A DNA stretch of 47,132 bases from an uncultured Thiotrichales bacterium (GTDB lineage Bacteria; Pseudomonadota; Gammaproteobacteria; Francisellales; CACEW01). The stretch spans positions 1 to 47,132 of the forward strand of contig CAIQBE010000019.1 in NCBI GenBank assembly GCA_903870015.1, written 5' to 3'. Of this stretch, positions 18,019-25,684 are shown piece after piece. A program made the position numbers and the translations under genes. Below the pieces are notes generated by a model. The model did no database searches. It had not been told where the DNA came from and saw only the letters and a program-made list of their open reading frames with translations. How positions within the stretch are numbered: position 1 is the first letter of the stretch; each line of letters begins with the position of its first letter.

Positions 18019-18680
18019 AACAGCCCTATGCTTTATGCCCCTCAATCTTATCTGCTAACTTCGCTCGCCTGGGCGATGAAGTCGATCAAGTGATTAATGC
18101 GGGTGCAGACCGCCTTCATATTGATGTTATGGATTATCACTATGTCCCTAATCTAACTTTTGGCCCACTCGTATGTGAGGCTTTAAAAAAACACGGCATC
18201 AGCATCCCCATGGACGTGCATCTCATGGTGAGCCCTGTTGATGGATTGATTCAAGACTTTGCCAAAGCAGGCGCCCGCTGCATTATTTTTCATCCAGATG
18301 CCTCCACCCATGTTGATCGCTCGATCAAACTCATCAAAAGCCTAGGCTGCGAAGCAGGCCTCGCACTCAACCCCGCAACACCTATTAGCGTACTGGACTA
18401 TGCCCTAGATCAGCTTGATCGCATCTTGATTATGTCTGTCAATCCTGGCTTTGGCGGCCAAAGCTTTATCAGCTCAAGCTTACATAAAGCCGAACATTTG
18501 CGGGGTAAAATTGACGCCCTTAATCTTCCGATTCGCCTTGAAATTGATGGCGGCGTCAAAATTGATAATATTGCAGAAATTGCGGCTGCTGGTATTGATA
18601 CTTTTGTAGCAGGATCTGCTATTTTTAATAGCAAAGACTACCATGCAACCATCAAGGCGATGCGTGCAGCGCTTGCCTAA
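18015..18680 (+). CDS. rpe: Ribulose-phosphate 3-epimerase
   Basis: This 221-residue TIM-barrel enzyme interconverts ribulose-5-phosphate and xylulose-5-phosphate in the pentose phosphate pathway. Family motifs are [50 protein letters not shown] and LEIDGGV, with the metal-binding His and Asp residues kept. The usual Gly after DVMD is Tyr here, a small departure from the common DVMDGHFVPN. Translation is coupled to the upstream kinase through ATGA. The 3' end overlaps the convergent murI gene by four bases. Confidence 0.93.
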   Translation: MKQPYALCPSILSANFARLGDEVDQVINAGADRLHIDVMDYHYVPNLTFGPLVCEALKKHGISIPMDVHLMVSPVDGLIQDFAKAGARCIIFHPDASTHVDRSIKLIKSLGCEAGLALNPATPISVLDYALDQLDRILIMSVNPGFGGQSFISSSLHKAEHLRGKIDALNLPIRLEIDGGVKIDNIAEIAAAGIDTFVAGSAIFNSKDYHATIKAMRAALA

Positions 18681-19495
18681 AGATCTACTAGGGTAATATC
18701 ATCCGCTGAAATTTTTGCCTCTAAAAATATTTCCGCGACTTGCATAAAGCGCCCAATGCCGTCGGTCACTAAAAAACGCAGAGGTTGCACCGCTTTACCC
18801 TGACTTTTTAATTCAGGATGCTTGCTTAAAAATGCCTTTAAATCAAGAGCAACGCTCTCTGCCGAGTCGACAATTTGCATACGCCCAGCAACAACTGCCT
18901 CAATAGCACTACGCAATGCTGGAAAATGCGTACACCCCAGAATTAAAGTATCTGCTGCGAAATTTTGCGCCTGCAGCATAGGCTCAAGATAATGTGCCAC
19001 CGTTAAGCGTGGAATCTCCCCTTGCAACAAGCCCTCTTCTGCCAAAGCCACCAACAAAGTTGCAGGCTTTGCCAATACGCGTGCCTGTGGATTTAAATGC
19101 AATATCGCCTCTTCATACCCCCTGGAACTTACTGTTGCTTGCGTCGCCAATACGGCAATCTGCTTATTATGTGATAATGCCAAAGCTGCACGTGCGCCCG
19201 GCTCAATCACACCCATCATTGGTAAATTAGGAAAATGCGCTCTTAGCGTCGGCAATGCCAATGCTGTTGCAGTATTACAGGCGACCACTAAAAATTTTAG
19301 ACCCTGATCCAATAAAAAATTCACCGCCTGAATTGCATAAGTGCTAATGGTTTTTGGGGTTTTCGTACCATACGGCAAACGAGCCGTATCGCCTAAATAA
19401 ATAAATCGCTCTTCCGGCAGATGCTGCTGCAGTGCTTTTAAGACCGTCAGGCCACCCACACCAGAATCAAAAACACCAATAGGAAGGTTGTGCAT
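18677..19495 (-). CDS. murI: Glutamate racemase
   Basis: This 272-residue enzyme makes D-glutamate for peptidoglycan. The paired catalytic Cys residues are C73 in [12 protein letters not shown] and C188 in LGCTHFPAL, with D10-S11 in the N-terminal [13 protein letters not shown] and [10 protein letters not shown] binding substrate. Length is normal. It is transcribed divergently from the secreted unknown at 19559. Confidence 0.94.
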   Translation of the reverse strand: MHNLPIGVFDSGVGGLTVLKALQQHLPEERFIYLGDTARLPYGTKTPKTISTYAIQAVNFLLDQGLKFLVVACNTATALALPTLRAHFPNLPMMGVIEPGARAALALSHNKQIAVLATQATVSSRGYEEAILHLNPQARVLAKPATLLVALAEEGLLQGEIPRLTVAHYLEPMLQAQNFAADTLILGCTHFPALRSAIEAVVAGRMQIVDSAESVALDLKAFLSKHPELKSQGKAVQPLRFLVTDGIGRFMQVAEIFLEAKISADDITLVDL

Positions 19496-19558
19496 GCGTG
19501 CCTGCTTAAATAAAAAATGTTAAGATGGATTATAGCTTAATTTATGAGGAGATTACAT

Positions 19559-20113
19559 ATGAACCCTAAAAAAATTCAACTCACCGCCTTATGCCTAGGC
19601 TTACTTGCTGCTAATTTTGCCTGTGCAGAGAAGATGCTCGATAGCCAAAAACTTATTCCCAATCTAAACTCAGCGCTGACAGCGCTTAAAGCTCAAACCA
19701 GCCTCCCCGCGATATTTCCCACACAGATCCCAAAAAACCCAACGCTCACAACGTTTTATATTTATATTGACCCTACTCTTTTGAGCAGCACTGGCTATAC
19801 GATTAGCATTGACAGCACTAGCACCTGTAAAGGCGCTCATTACTGCCAAGTGGGTGCGCTGACGATCAACACAACTGGCCAACCTCAGATCTACAAAGAT
19901 ATGAATGGCAATGTGCTGACCAAAACGATTAACCTTACCCCTACACAACAAGCCAGTTATACGCCAGGCCACGCCATGGGCGACTACTGGGCTCCGATGC
20001 TTGAATGGCGTCAAGGCGCTTATTTTTATCACTTAAACTGGCAGGTACGCGACCAGAAGGCATTAGTTAATACCGCCCTGAGCTTAAAGCCTTATGCAGC
20101 GCCTTTAAAATAA
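19559..20113 (+). CDS. Secreted hypothetical protein
   Basis: This 184-residue protein has a cleavable signal peptide (MNPKKIQLTALCLGLLAANFACA, cut near residue 23) and a mature domain I do not recognise, with a possible disulfide pair in STCKGAHYC. The mature part is rich in Thr, Ser, Pro and aromatic residues and contains no enzyme motif. The start is the ATG at 19559, since the in-frame ATG at 19544 forms part of the GAGGAGA ribosome site. The 3' end overlaps convergent pgeF by 22 bases. Confidence 0.75.
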   Translation: MNPKKIQLTALCLGLLAANFACAEKMLDSQKLIPNLNSALTALKAQTSLPAIFPTQIPKNPTLTTFYIYIDPTLLSSTGYTISIDSTSTCKGAHYCQVGALTINTTGQPQIYKDMNGNVLTKTINLTPTQQASYTPGHAMGDYWAPMLEWRQGAYFYHLNWQVRDQKALVNTALSLKPYAAPLK

Positions 20114-20838
20114 ATAAGGCTCGCCATACGCCCTGTGACCCCATTATCGCGCCGATGGGAGTAAAATAAATCCTCCTGGGCATAGGTGCAAAAATCACCG
20201 CCGTAGACATCTTTAACCCCCAAGATGGCTAGCTTTTGGCGCGCAATTACATATAGATTAGCCCGATATAACCCTGCCTTATCCGCGACTACAAAAGCCT
20301 GCTTATGCTCAGCATGCAAGCCTACAAAAGTATTTAGAACCTCAGCACCAACCTCAAAGTGCTGCTGTGAGATTCCAGGCCCAAGCCATACCAAGAGATC
20401 CTGAGGCTTGGACCGCATCCTGATAATGGCGGCCTCAATCACGCCCAAAGCCAAACCCTTCCAACCCGCGTGTACGGCTGCAACTTCTGTGCCTTGTTTA
20501 TTGCAAATCAACAGTGGCAAGCAATCTGCTGTCATGACGACACAAACCGTATTAGGCGTACGCGTCAAGGCTGCGTCAGCGGTGCGCTCCTGCTCTTGCG
20601 GTAATAATACTGCTTCAGCACCATGCACCTGAGTGAGCCAATGCGGCTCTTTTGGCAAATTCAATAATGTTTGAAGTTGCTGTCGATTTTGGGCGACATT
20701 TAGGGGATTATCGAGCACATGATCCCCAAGATTAAAGCTCGCGTAGGCCCCCAAGCTCACCCCATTTTTGCGTGTAGTGACCCCCGCTAATATATTCCCA
20801 GGCGCAGGCCATTGTGGTACAATAAATGACAAGTTCAT
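20092..20838 (-). CDS. pgeF: Purine nucleoside phosphorylase/laccase-domain protein (PgeF/YfiH)
   Basis: This 248-residue member of the multicopper-oxidase-like YfiH/PgeF family has THVHG-type TQVHGAE, TADCLPLLI and VHAGWKG, which supply the His/Cys zinc ligands. Family members correct peptidoglycan precursors in which Ser replaces L-Ala (PgeF) and also show purine nucleoside phosphorylase/adenosine deaminase activity. I choose the ATG at 20838 because GAGG lies about seven bases upstream; an ATG at 20856 would leave one base to the divergent lipoprotein start. It faces that gene head to head. Confidence 0.88.
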   Translation of the reverse strand: MNLSFIVPQWPAPGNILAGVTTRKNGVSLGAYASFNLGDHVLDNPLNVAQNRQQLQTLLNLPKEPHWLTQVHGAEAVLLPQEQERTADAALTRTPNTVCVVMTADCLPLLICNKQGTEVAAVHAGWKGLALGVIEAAIIRMRSKPQDLLVWLGPGISQQHFEVGAEVLNTFVGLHAEHKQAFVVADKAGLYRANLYVIARQKLAILGVKDVYGGDFCTYAQEDLFYSHRRDNGVTGRMASLIYFKGAA

Positions 20839-20857
20839 ATTTGGCGCCTCACTCATT

Positions 20858-21400
20858 ATGTTTAAGCCCTATTTTAAGCCTTTATGGCTCAGTCTCGCAA
20901 TCCTCTGCCTTGCTGGTTGCGATGAGCCCAGCACTGTAGAATCTTGCGATGATCCTACGCAAATACAGGTCTGCTTTAGCCCAGACCAAAATTGCACACA
21001 AATGCTGATTGATAGCATCAACGCCACCCAGCATAGTATTTATGCACAAGCTTATAGCTTCACCTCCTACCCTATCGCCAAAGCCTTGGTGGCTGCGAGC
21101 GAGCGCGGTGTAAATATTTCTATCTTAGTAGACAAAAGCGATGTTGATCCAACGCACTTTTCGGTGATTCCTTACCTAAAGCAGCATAATATCACTTTAT
21201 ATGTGGATGACCAGGTCACCATTGCTCATAATAAAGTCATGATTTTTGATAATACTAGCGTAGAAACCGGATCTTTTAACTTCACCAAGGCTGCACAGGG
21301 CAAAAATGCTGAGAATATGCTCATTATTCATAATAAAGATATTGCAGAAATATACCTTAAAAACTGGCAAAAAAGGCTATATGTTTCACAAAAGATATAA
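20858..21400 (+). CDS. Phospholipase D-family nuclease-like lipoprotein
   Basis: This 180-residue protein begins with a lipoprotein signal (LAILCLAGC, lipidated C21) followed by one PLD domain. The HKD motif is H124, K126 and D131 in AHNKVMIFD, then GSFNFTKAA. The single-motif size matches the Nuc-type endonuclease family, which dimerises to form one active site. Location would be periplasmic, anchored to a membrane. I start at the ATG at 20858, since the upstream in-frame extension lies inside divergent pgeF. Substrate (DNA or phospholipid) is not decided by sequence. Confidence 0.82.
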   Translation: MFKPYFKPLWLSLAILCLAGCDEPSTVESCDDPTQIQVCFSPDQNCTQMLIDSINATQHSIYAQAYSFTSYPIAKALVAASERGVNISILVDKSDVDPTHFSVIPYLKQHNITLYVDDQVTIAHNKVMIFDNTSVETGSFNFTKAAQGKNAENMLIIHNKDIAEIYLKNWQKRLYVSQKI

Positions 21401-21436
21401 AATTGTATCAAAAAACTTTATTTTTAAAAACCAATA

Positions 21437-21445
21437 TGATATAAT
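21437..21445 (+). promoter_or_regulatory. Extended -10 promoter of the recombinase-like gene
   Basis: TGATATAAT is a perfect extended -10 element (TGn followed by TATAAT at 21440-21445), about 70 bases before the start. The -35 region is AT-rich and weak, which extended -10 promoters tolerate. Confidence 0.6.
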
Positions 21446-21455
21446 CCCTACCAAG

Positions 21456-21480
21456 TTTAAATAATTTTATATTATTTAAA
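21456..21480. repeat. Perfect 10-bp inverted repeat in the leader
   Basis: TTTAAATAAT (21456-21465) and ATTATTTAAA (21471-21480) are exact inverse copies around the 5-base centre TTTAT. The element lies between the -10 element and the ribosome site of the recombinase-like gene. Being made only of A/T, it is a weak RNA hairpin and more likely a protein-binding dyad. Confidence 0.6.
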
Positions 21481-21515
21481 TAATATCCGATAATCATTTA
21501 CTACAAGGAGTTATA

Positions 21516-22130
21516 ATGAGTTGCTACGCATACATCCATACTGATAGTTCTGATCTTGGCGCGTTTGAAAACAGCGTCCAACAGTACACCAGCAGCAATG
21601 ATCTTGAGTTAACCAAACTCGTGAAAGATCTAGAATCCATCAAGCTCCATTGGACAGAACGCCCTATTGGTCAGTTGCTCAAGCAAATCAAAAAAAATGA
21701 TCATTTAATTATTTTTGAAGCGCATCACCTCGCTTGCTCAACCTCACAAATTCTTGAAATTTTAAGTGTTGCAGCCACCAATTCAGTCACTGTGCATTTC
21801 TTAAAGTATCAAATCGTTCTTAATAATAAAGACCCACACGTATCCACCCAGCAAATTCTAAACTTAATCAGCAAAATCGAAAGTGACTTCGTATCCAAGC
21901 GTACCTCACAAGCGCTTGCACGTCGTAAAGCTCAAGGCTTGCCATTAGGTCGCCCCAAAGGTCGCGCTAACAAAAGCTTGAAATTAGATAAATTTAAAGA
22001 AGAGATCGAAAAATATTTAACCTTAGGTATCAGCAAAGCCTCTATCGCTAAATTGGTAGATTGCCATCCCCAAACCCTTTATGATTGGTTAGATCGTAAA
22101 GATTTGCGTAAAGCACCTGAAATTCACTAG
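21516..22130 (+). CDS. Serine-recombinase relative with missing catalytic residues
   Basis: This 204-residue protein keeps the resolvase/invertase architecture: an N-terminal domain (1-105), the long helix IESDFVSKRTSQALARRKAQG (121-141, aligning with the MERELIIERT helix of Hin/Gin), the GRPKGR hinge and a C-terminal helix-turn-helix (165-194). The active-site motif YVRVST is YAYIHT here, so Arg and the nucleophilic Ser are lost, and WKLDRLGRS is FEAHHLACS. It should bind DNA but not recombine it. AAGGAG precedes the ATG, a promoter and a perfect dyad lie upstream, and a terminator follows, so it looks like a maintained regulatory gene rather than a decaying one. Confidence 0.75.
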   Translation: MSCYAYIHTDSSDLGAFENSVQQYTSSNDLELTKLVKDLESIKLHWTERPIGQLLKQIKKNDHLIIFEAHHLACSTSQILEILSVAATNSVTVHFLKYQIVLNNKDPHVSTQQILNLISKIESDFVSKRTSQALARRKAQGLPLGRPKGRANKSLKLDKFKEEIEKYLTLGISKASIAKLVDCHPQTLYDWLDRKDLRKAPEIH

Positions 22131-22145
22131 ACTTTCAGTGATTCT

Positions 22146-22172
22146 AAAAAGCCTCGCTTGCGGGGCTTTTTT
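22146..22172 (+). terminator. Rho-independent terminator after the recombinase-like gene
   Basis: AAAAAGCCTCGC and GCGGGGCTTTTT form a 12-bp stem (one G-U pair) around TT, ending in a T run, 15 bases after the stop codon. Confidence 0.85.
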
Positions 22173-22211
22173 ATTCGTTATAGAATCAAGCTTTATGTAG
22201 CATTAAATTCT

Positions 22212-23285
22212 ATGATGAGAGCACATATTGTTTTTATGGCCGGTGGCACCGGCGGGCATATTTTTCCGGCACTGGCGCTGGCACAAAAATGTCTTGAAGA
22301 GGGTTTTACTGTCAGTTGGCTCGGCACCCAAGACAGCATGGAAGCGCGCATTGTTCCCAATCATGGCATTCAAATTGATTATATCCCCATTCAAAATGTT
22401 CGCGGCAAAGGCCTATTGCGCTGGGCTCTGTTACCCCTGCGCTTAACCAAGGCTGTCATCGTTGCCCGGAGACTTTTAAAAAAACGTCAAGCGGCACTCG
22501 TTGTGGGCATGGGCGGATTTGTGTCCGGCCCCGGGGCTTTAGCTGCAAAAACTCTAAAAATCCCGCTTTTAATCCACGAACAAAATGCCATTGCCGGGAT
22601 GACCAATCGCTACTTGGCCAAGCTTGCTAATACAGTGCTAACTGGTTTTCCTAATGCTTTCCCTAGCAACATTACAGCCACGTACGTTGGCAATCCTGTG
22701 CGCACTGAGTTTATTAAGCTTCATGCCGTACCCACTACGGCTGCGCATCAGCCCTTAAGAGTTTTGGTGGTTGGTGGCAGCCAAGGCGCAAAAATTTTTA
22801 ATGAAACCCTTCCCAAAGCAATGGCACTTTTACCCAAACACAGTATCGATCTTTGGCAACAAAGTGGTGAAAAACTTTATGAGGCAACGCTTACGCAATT
22901 TAAAGCTGCGGGAATTGGTGCCAAAATCACGCCTTTTATTGAAGATATGGCTGTCGCCTACGCCTGGGCTGATATAGTGCTGTGCCGTGCTGGTGCACTT
23001 ACAATTAGCGAGCTTGCCGCTGCCAAAAAACCTGCCATCTTAATTCCCTTCGCCGGCGCCGTCGATGATCATCAACGGCTTAATGCTGAGTTTCTAAGCC
23101 AGCATAATGCTGCGATTTTGATCCTACAAAAAGACTGCACCCCCGAACGTTTACAAATGGCTTTACTTGAATTTGTGAATGCGCCTGAGCGACTTAATGC
23201 CATGGCTGACGAGGCGGGGAAGCTTGCACATACTGATGCAACTCTAAAGATTTTTGCGGCGTGTTTGGCTTTAATTAAACAGTAA
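22212..23285 (+). CDS. murG: UDP-GlcNAc:lipid I GlcNAc transferase MurG
   Basis: This 357-residue glycosyltransferase converts lipid I to lipid II on the cytoplasmic face of the membrane. It has the N-terminal loop MAGGTGGHIFPALA, GMGGFVSGPG, HEQNAIAGMTNR, VVGGSQGA and CRAGALTISELAA, all diagnostic. The start is the doubled ATG at 22212; a TTG at 22158 lies in the preceding terminator. MurG is usually inside the dcw division cluster, but here it stands alone. Confidence 0.95.
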   Translation: MMRAHIVFMAGGTGGHIFPALALAQKCLEEGFTVSWLGTQDSMEARIVPNHGIQIDYIPIQNVRGKGLLRWALLPLRLTKAVIVARRLLKKRQAALVVGMGGFVSGPGALAAKTLKIPLLIHEQNAIAGMTNRYLAKLANTVLTGFPNAFPSNITATYVGNPVRTEFIKLHAVPTTAAHQPLRVLVVGGSQGAKIFNETLPKAMALLPKHSIDLWQQSGEKLYEATLTQFKAAGIGAKITPFIEDMAVAYAWADIVLCRAGALTISELAAAKKPAILIPFAGAVDDHQRLNAEFLSQHNAAILILQKDCTPERLQMALLEFVNAPERLNAMADEAGKLAHTDATLKIFAACLALIKQ

Positions 23286-23294
23286 ATCACGCTG

Positions 23295-23322
23295 TTGTAT
23301 ATTTGATCAATTCGTGTATAAT
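23295..23322 (+). promoter_or_regulatory. Sigma70 promoter for the coiled-coil gene
   Basis: TTGTAT (23295-23300) and a perfect TATAAT (23317-23322) are 16 bases apart, 29 bases before the ATG at 23352. It begins ten bases after the murG stop. Confidence 0.6.
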
Positions 23323-23351
23323 ATGCACATACCTCAAAAAAATGTGTTATA

Positions 23352-24011
23352 ATGCGATCAGCTCAACAATTCAGGGATCACAGTGTGAGACCTTTTAATT
23401 CCCTAAAATCCTTTGACCGACTCAAAAATGCTGGCGTCTCTGAGCAGCAGGCCCGTGAGTTTGTAGGAATATTTGAAGAGTCTATCAATGCCAGTGTTGA
23501 GAACCTGGCTACTAAATCGGATTTACAATCCTCAGAAGCTGCTATTAGATCTGATATTCAAACTTCAGAGGCCTCTATCAAATTAGAGATGCAAGCACTG
23601 CGATCCGACACACAGGCTTCAGAGGCTGCCATCAGAGCCGACATGCAAGCCTTTGAGGCCGCCATCAGAGCCGACATGCAAGCCTCTGAGGCCACCATCA
23701 GAGCTGACATGCAAGCCTCTGAGGCTGCCATCAGAGCCGACATGCAAGCCTCTGAGGCCGCCATCAGAGCCGACATGCACGCCTCCGAAGCCACCATCAG
23801 AGCCGACATGCAAGCCTCTGAGGCCGCCATCAGAGCTGATATGTACGCGATGGGAGCCTCTCTGAAAACTGAATTAAAACAGGATATCAATGAACAAGGT
23901 AAAAAACTAAGCGCCATAGAATCAGGGCTAATTTTAATGCAATGCTTGTTCTTTGGCGGCACACTTGTCACTCTCTTAGGCATAGGAGCATTGTTTTTGC
24001 ATCAGGGCTAA
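23352..24011 (+). CDS. Hendecad-repeat coiled-coil membrane protein (DUF1640/CCDC90-like)
   Basis: This 219-residue protein has an N-terminal FDRLKNAGVSEQQAREFV segment and ATKSDL, typical of DUF1640/CCDC90-like proteins. A long coiled coil of 11-residue units (consensus MQASEAAIRAD; about ten units with one 7-residue unit) follows, then a C-terminal membrane helix (about 194-216). Eleven-residue periodicity predicts a nearly straight, slightly right-handed coil. In organelles the family includes MCU regulators, but the bacterial role is unknown. No ribosome site precedes the ATG; GTG at 23385, with AGGGA upstream, is an alternative start. Confidence 0.8.
   Translation: MRSAQQFRDHSVRPFNSLKSFDRLKNAGVSEQQAREFVGIFEESINASVENLATKSDLQSSEAAIRSDIQTSEASIKLEMQALRSDTQASEAAIRADMQAFEAAIRADMQASEATIRADMQASEAAIRADMQASEAAIRADMHASEATIRADMQASEAAIRADMYAMGASLKTELKQDINEQGKKLSAIESGLILMQCLFFGGTLVTLLGIGALFLHQG
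23523..23853 (+). repeat. 33-base tandem repeats coding for hendecads
   Basis: Successive 33-base units encode the 11-residue repeats of the coiled-coil gene. The central units (about 23623-23820) are nearly identical at the DNA level, differing at a few positions. That implies recent expansion by slippage or unequal recombination, so copy number probably varies between strains. Confidence 0.85.
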
Positions 24012-24054
24012 GAACATACTAATTCTTGGCTCTGACAAACCACTACTGTAAAAA

Positions 24055-24083
24055 TTGCACTCAATACTCTTTTCTGATAACAT
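24055..24083 (+). promoter_or_regulatory. Putative promoter for the HAD-like gene
   Basis: TTGCAC (24055-24060) and TAACAT (24078-24083, preceded by TGA as an extended -10) are 17 bases apart, 33 bases before the ATG. Confidence 0.45.
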
Positions 24084-24115
24084 AAAACAAATTAATATTA
24101 TTTAATTTAAAAACT

Positions 24116-24838
24116 ATGCATGCTACTACTTTTGCCCCTGAAACAATTTTAACACCAAAAATTATTTGTATTCCCCTGGGAGTGCTTATCAACTATAAGG
24201 ATACGGATTTAATACCGATCCTAATTGCTGCTAGTCCTGAAACTTTTACTGAAGCAAATTTAGGCACCCTATTTACTCGATTAATACCTGATTACAATAG
24301 CGTTTTAAATAAATTTAAACGCGGTGAGATTGCATCGGCAGAATTTTACACAGGTATTGCAGAGGAATTTAAAGCTATCACCGGTCAAGACTTCCCGCTA
24401 AATTCACGCGCCTTTTCCATCGCCTTCAACGCACCTCTTAAGCGTAATGATGCTAATATTGTAGAATTAACACGCCTTATTGAAAGCGGTGCTTTGAGCC
24501 AAATTGCATTTATCAGCTACTCTAACCCAGAAAACCTTGGAAAAATCTTGCGCGGTGATTTTAATGCACGTGGCTTTGCAATCGAGGCAATAGACGACGG
24601 CGCTGTGCAAGTTAGTATAGCGCGAATCTCATGCCCCTTGTATGTGACACATCTTTTAAAAGATACTCTAAAAGCTGGAGGGCCTGGAATTTCAGAACAT
24701 GATCGACTAATTGCTCATGTGCGCACATGTAATGCTGAAGCCCAGGTCATATACTGCAAATCGATGGATGAGCTCCGGAAGTCCGTTGCGTCACAAAGCG
24801 CTGCAAGCTTATTTGAAACAGCAGCTCCGAGCCTTTAA
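24116..24838 (+). CDS. HAD-superfamily-like protein lacking motif I Asp
   Basis: This 240-residue protein has the layout of a HAD subfamily IA protein: an opening beta strand, a helical cap with FKRGEIASAEFYTGIAEEF (about 67-85), and a motif II-like strand IAFISYSNPENL (about 132-143). The first strand reads IICIPLGVLIN where active enzymes have FDxxGVLxD, so the nucleophilic Asp is missing. It may be a binding protein or pseudoenzyme. No ribosome site is visible, but a promoter-like pair precedes it. The assignment is by pattern only; an unrelated fold is possible. Confidence 0.5.
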   Translation: MHATTFAPETILTPKIICIPLGVLINYKDTDLIPILIAASPETFTEANLGTLFTRLIPDYNSVLNKFKRGEIASAEFYTGIAEEFKAITGQDFPLNSRAFSIAFNAPLKRNDANIVELTRLIESGALSQIAFISYSNPENLGKILRGDFNARGFAIEAIDDGAVQVSIARISCPLYVTHLLKDTLKAGGPGISEHDRLIAHVRTCNAEAQVIYCKSMDELRKSVASQSAASLFETAAPSL

Positions 24839-24943
24839 TCGTTTTTATTGGCTAGCGCATCGAGCATAGCCTTTATGCACTGTCTTCGGCTCGCATGTAC
24901 AAATTTTTTCTGGAATGCTTTTAGCATGTTTGAGTTGATTGAA

Positions 24944-24964
24944 CTGATCAAAATTTTTGATCAG
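24944..24964. repeat. 21-base near-perfect palindrome
   Basis: CTGATCAAAA and TTTTGATCAG flank a single T, giving two perfect 10-bp arms. It lies between the converging HAD-like and tsaB genes. It lacks a T run on either side of the stem, so it is not a classic terminator, but it could be a weak one or a protein site. Confidence 0.6.
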
Positions 24965-25008
24965 CCCCTCTTTCTCAGACTTATTGAGCTCTAAAACATG
25001 GGGTAATT

Positions 25009-25677
25009 TTACACCCGCTTCCAATTCCCCTCGTCATCAAAATAAACTGGCTGTAGCTGAGCTGCAGTTAGGGCTTTGCTTGTGCTCAGGACTTGCCTAG
25101 CCTGTAGCACCAAATCTTCCGCCTGTATTTTTGGGGTCTCGGCATTGATTGCTTCCATCCCTGAAATAAGCTTTGCTGCATTCCCAGCAAGTGTCAGGGT
25201 TTTATTTAACTGAAGCTGATTTGCCACTCGTACAAGTGCCTCTGGGCTTGCCAATACTGCGGCGCCATTAGCATTTTGATAATGCCCAAGATAAAATGCC
25301 TGCATACGCGCATCATGGGCAATTAGAACCTCGCTGCTATCAGGATGGCTTCTGAAAAAAGCCTGGGCTTGTAGGCTTAAGGAGCTTAATGCATAAACAG
25401 GCTTTTGCATAGCATACGCGAGTCCCTGCATCACACTCACACCTAAGCGCACGCCGACAAAGCTGCCTGGTCCTACGCCGCAGATAAAGGCATCGAGCTC
25501 GCCCAAGGTCAGTCCAGCCTCCTCCAATACCTCTTGAACCATCTTTAATAAAAACCGATTATGCTCGCGTGGCTCTTGCTGCACACGGGCATAGGTTTGG
25601 GTATCAGTGATGAGCGTCACGACGCCGATATCGGTTGAGGTATCCAGGGCTAAGAAATTCTTAATGATCGACCTCAC
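25009..25677 (-). CDS. tsaB: tRNA threonylcarbamoyladenosine biosynthesis protein TsaB
   Basis: This 222-residue protein of the ASKHA fold carries the TsaB opening NFLALDTSTDIG and the segment ICGVGPGSFVGVRLGVS. TsaB partners TsaD and TsaE to make t6A at position 37 of ANN-decoding tRNAs. I choose the GTG start at 25677, seven bases after the metI/metQ stop; an upstream ATG at 25710 would add eleven residues overlapping that gene. It is the last gene of the MFS-metN-metIQ operon. Length is full, as in E. coli. Confidence 0.9.
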   Translation of the reverse strand: MRSIIKNFLALDTSTDIGVVTLITDTQTYARVQQEPREHNRFLLKMVQEVLEEAGLTLGELDAFICGVGPGSFVGVRLGVSVMQGLAYAMQKPVYALSSLSLQAQAFFRSHPDSSEVLIAHDARMQAFYLGHYQNANGAAVLASPEALVRVANQLQLNKTLTLAGNAAKLISGMEAINAETPKIQAEDLVLQARQVLSTSKALTAAQLQPVYFDDEGNWKRV

Positions 25678-25684
25678 GTATAAT

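Noticed and set aside
21516..22130. Active DNA invertase with an invertible segment
   Set aside because: The catalytic Ser and Arg are absent and no inverted-repeat-bounded segment is visible nearby, so an active switch is unlikely.
22158..22211. Extended N-terminus for MurG from a TTG at 22158
   Set aside because: It lies inside the terminator of the preceding gene and adds residues unlike MurG; the family start fits the ATG at 22212.
23623..23820. CRISPR array
   Set aside because: The 33-base units are contiguous, without unique spacers, and lie inside a coding frame.
23558..23983. Long minus-strand frame across the coiled-coil gene
   Set aside because: It is an antisense shadow of the 33-base repeats, which stay open in several frames; the plus-strand reading matches a known family.
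24944..24964. Bidirectional terminator for the HAD-like gene and tsaB
   Set aside because: The stem is AT-rich and not followed by a T run on either strand, so I list it only as a palindrome.
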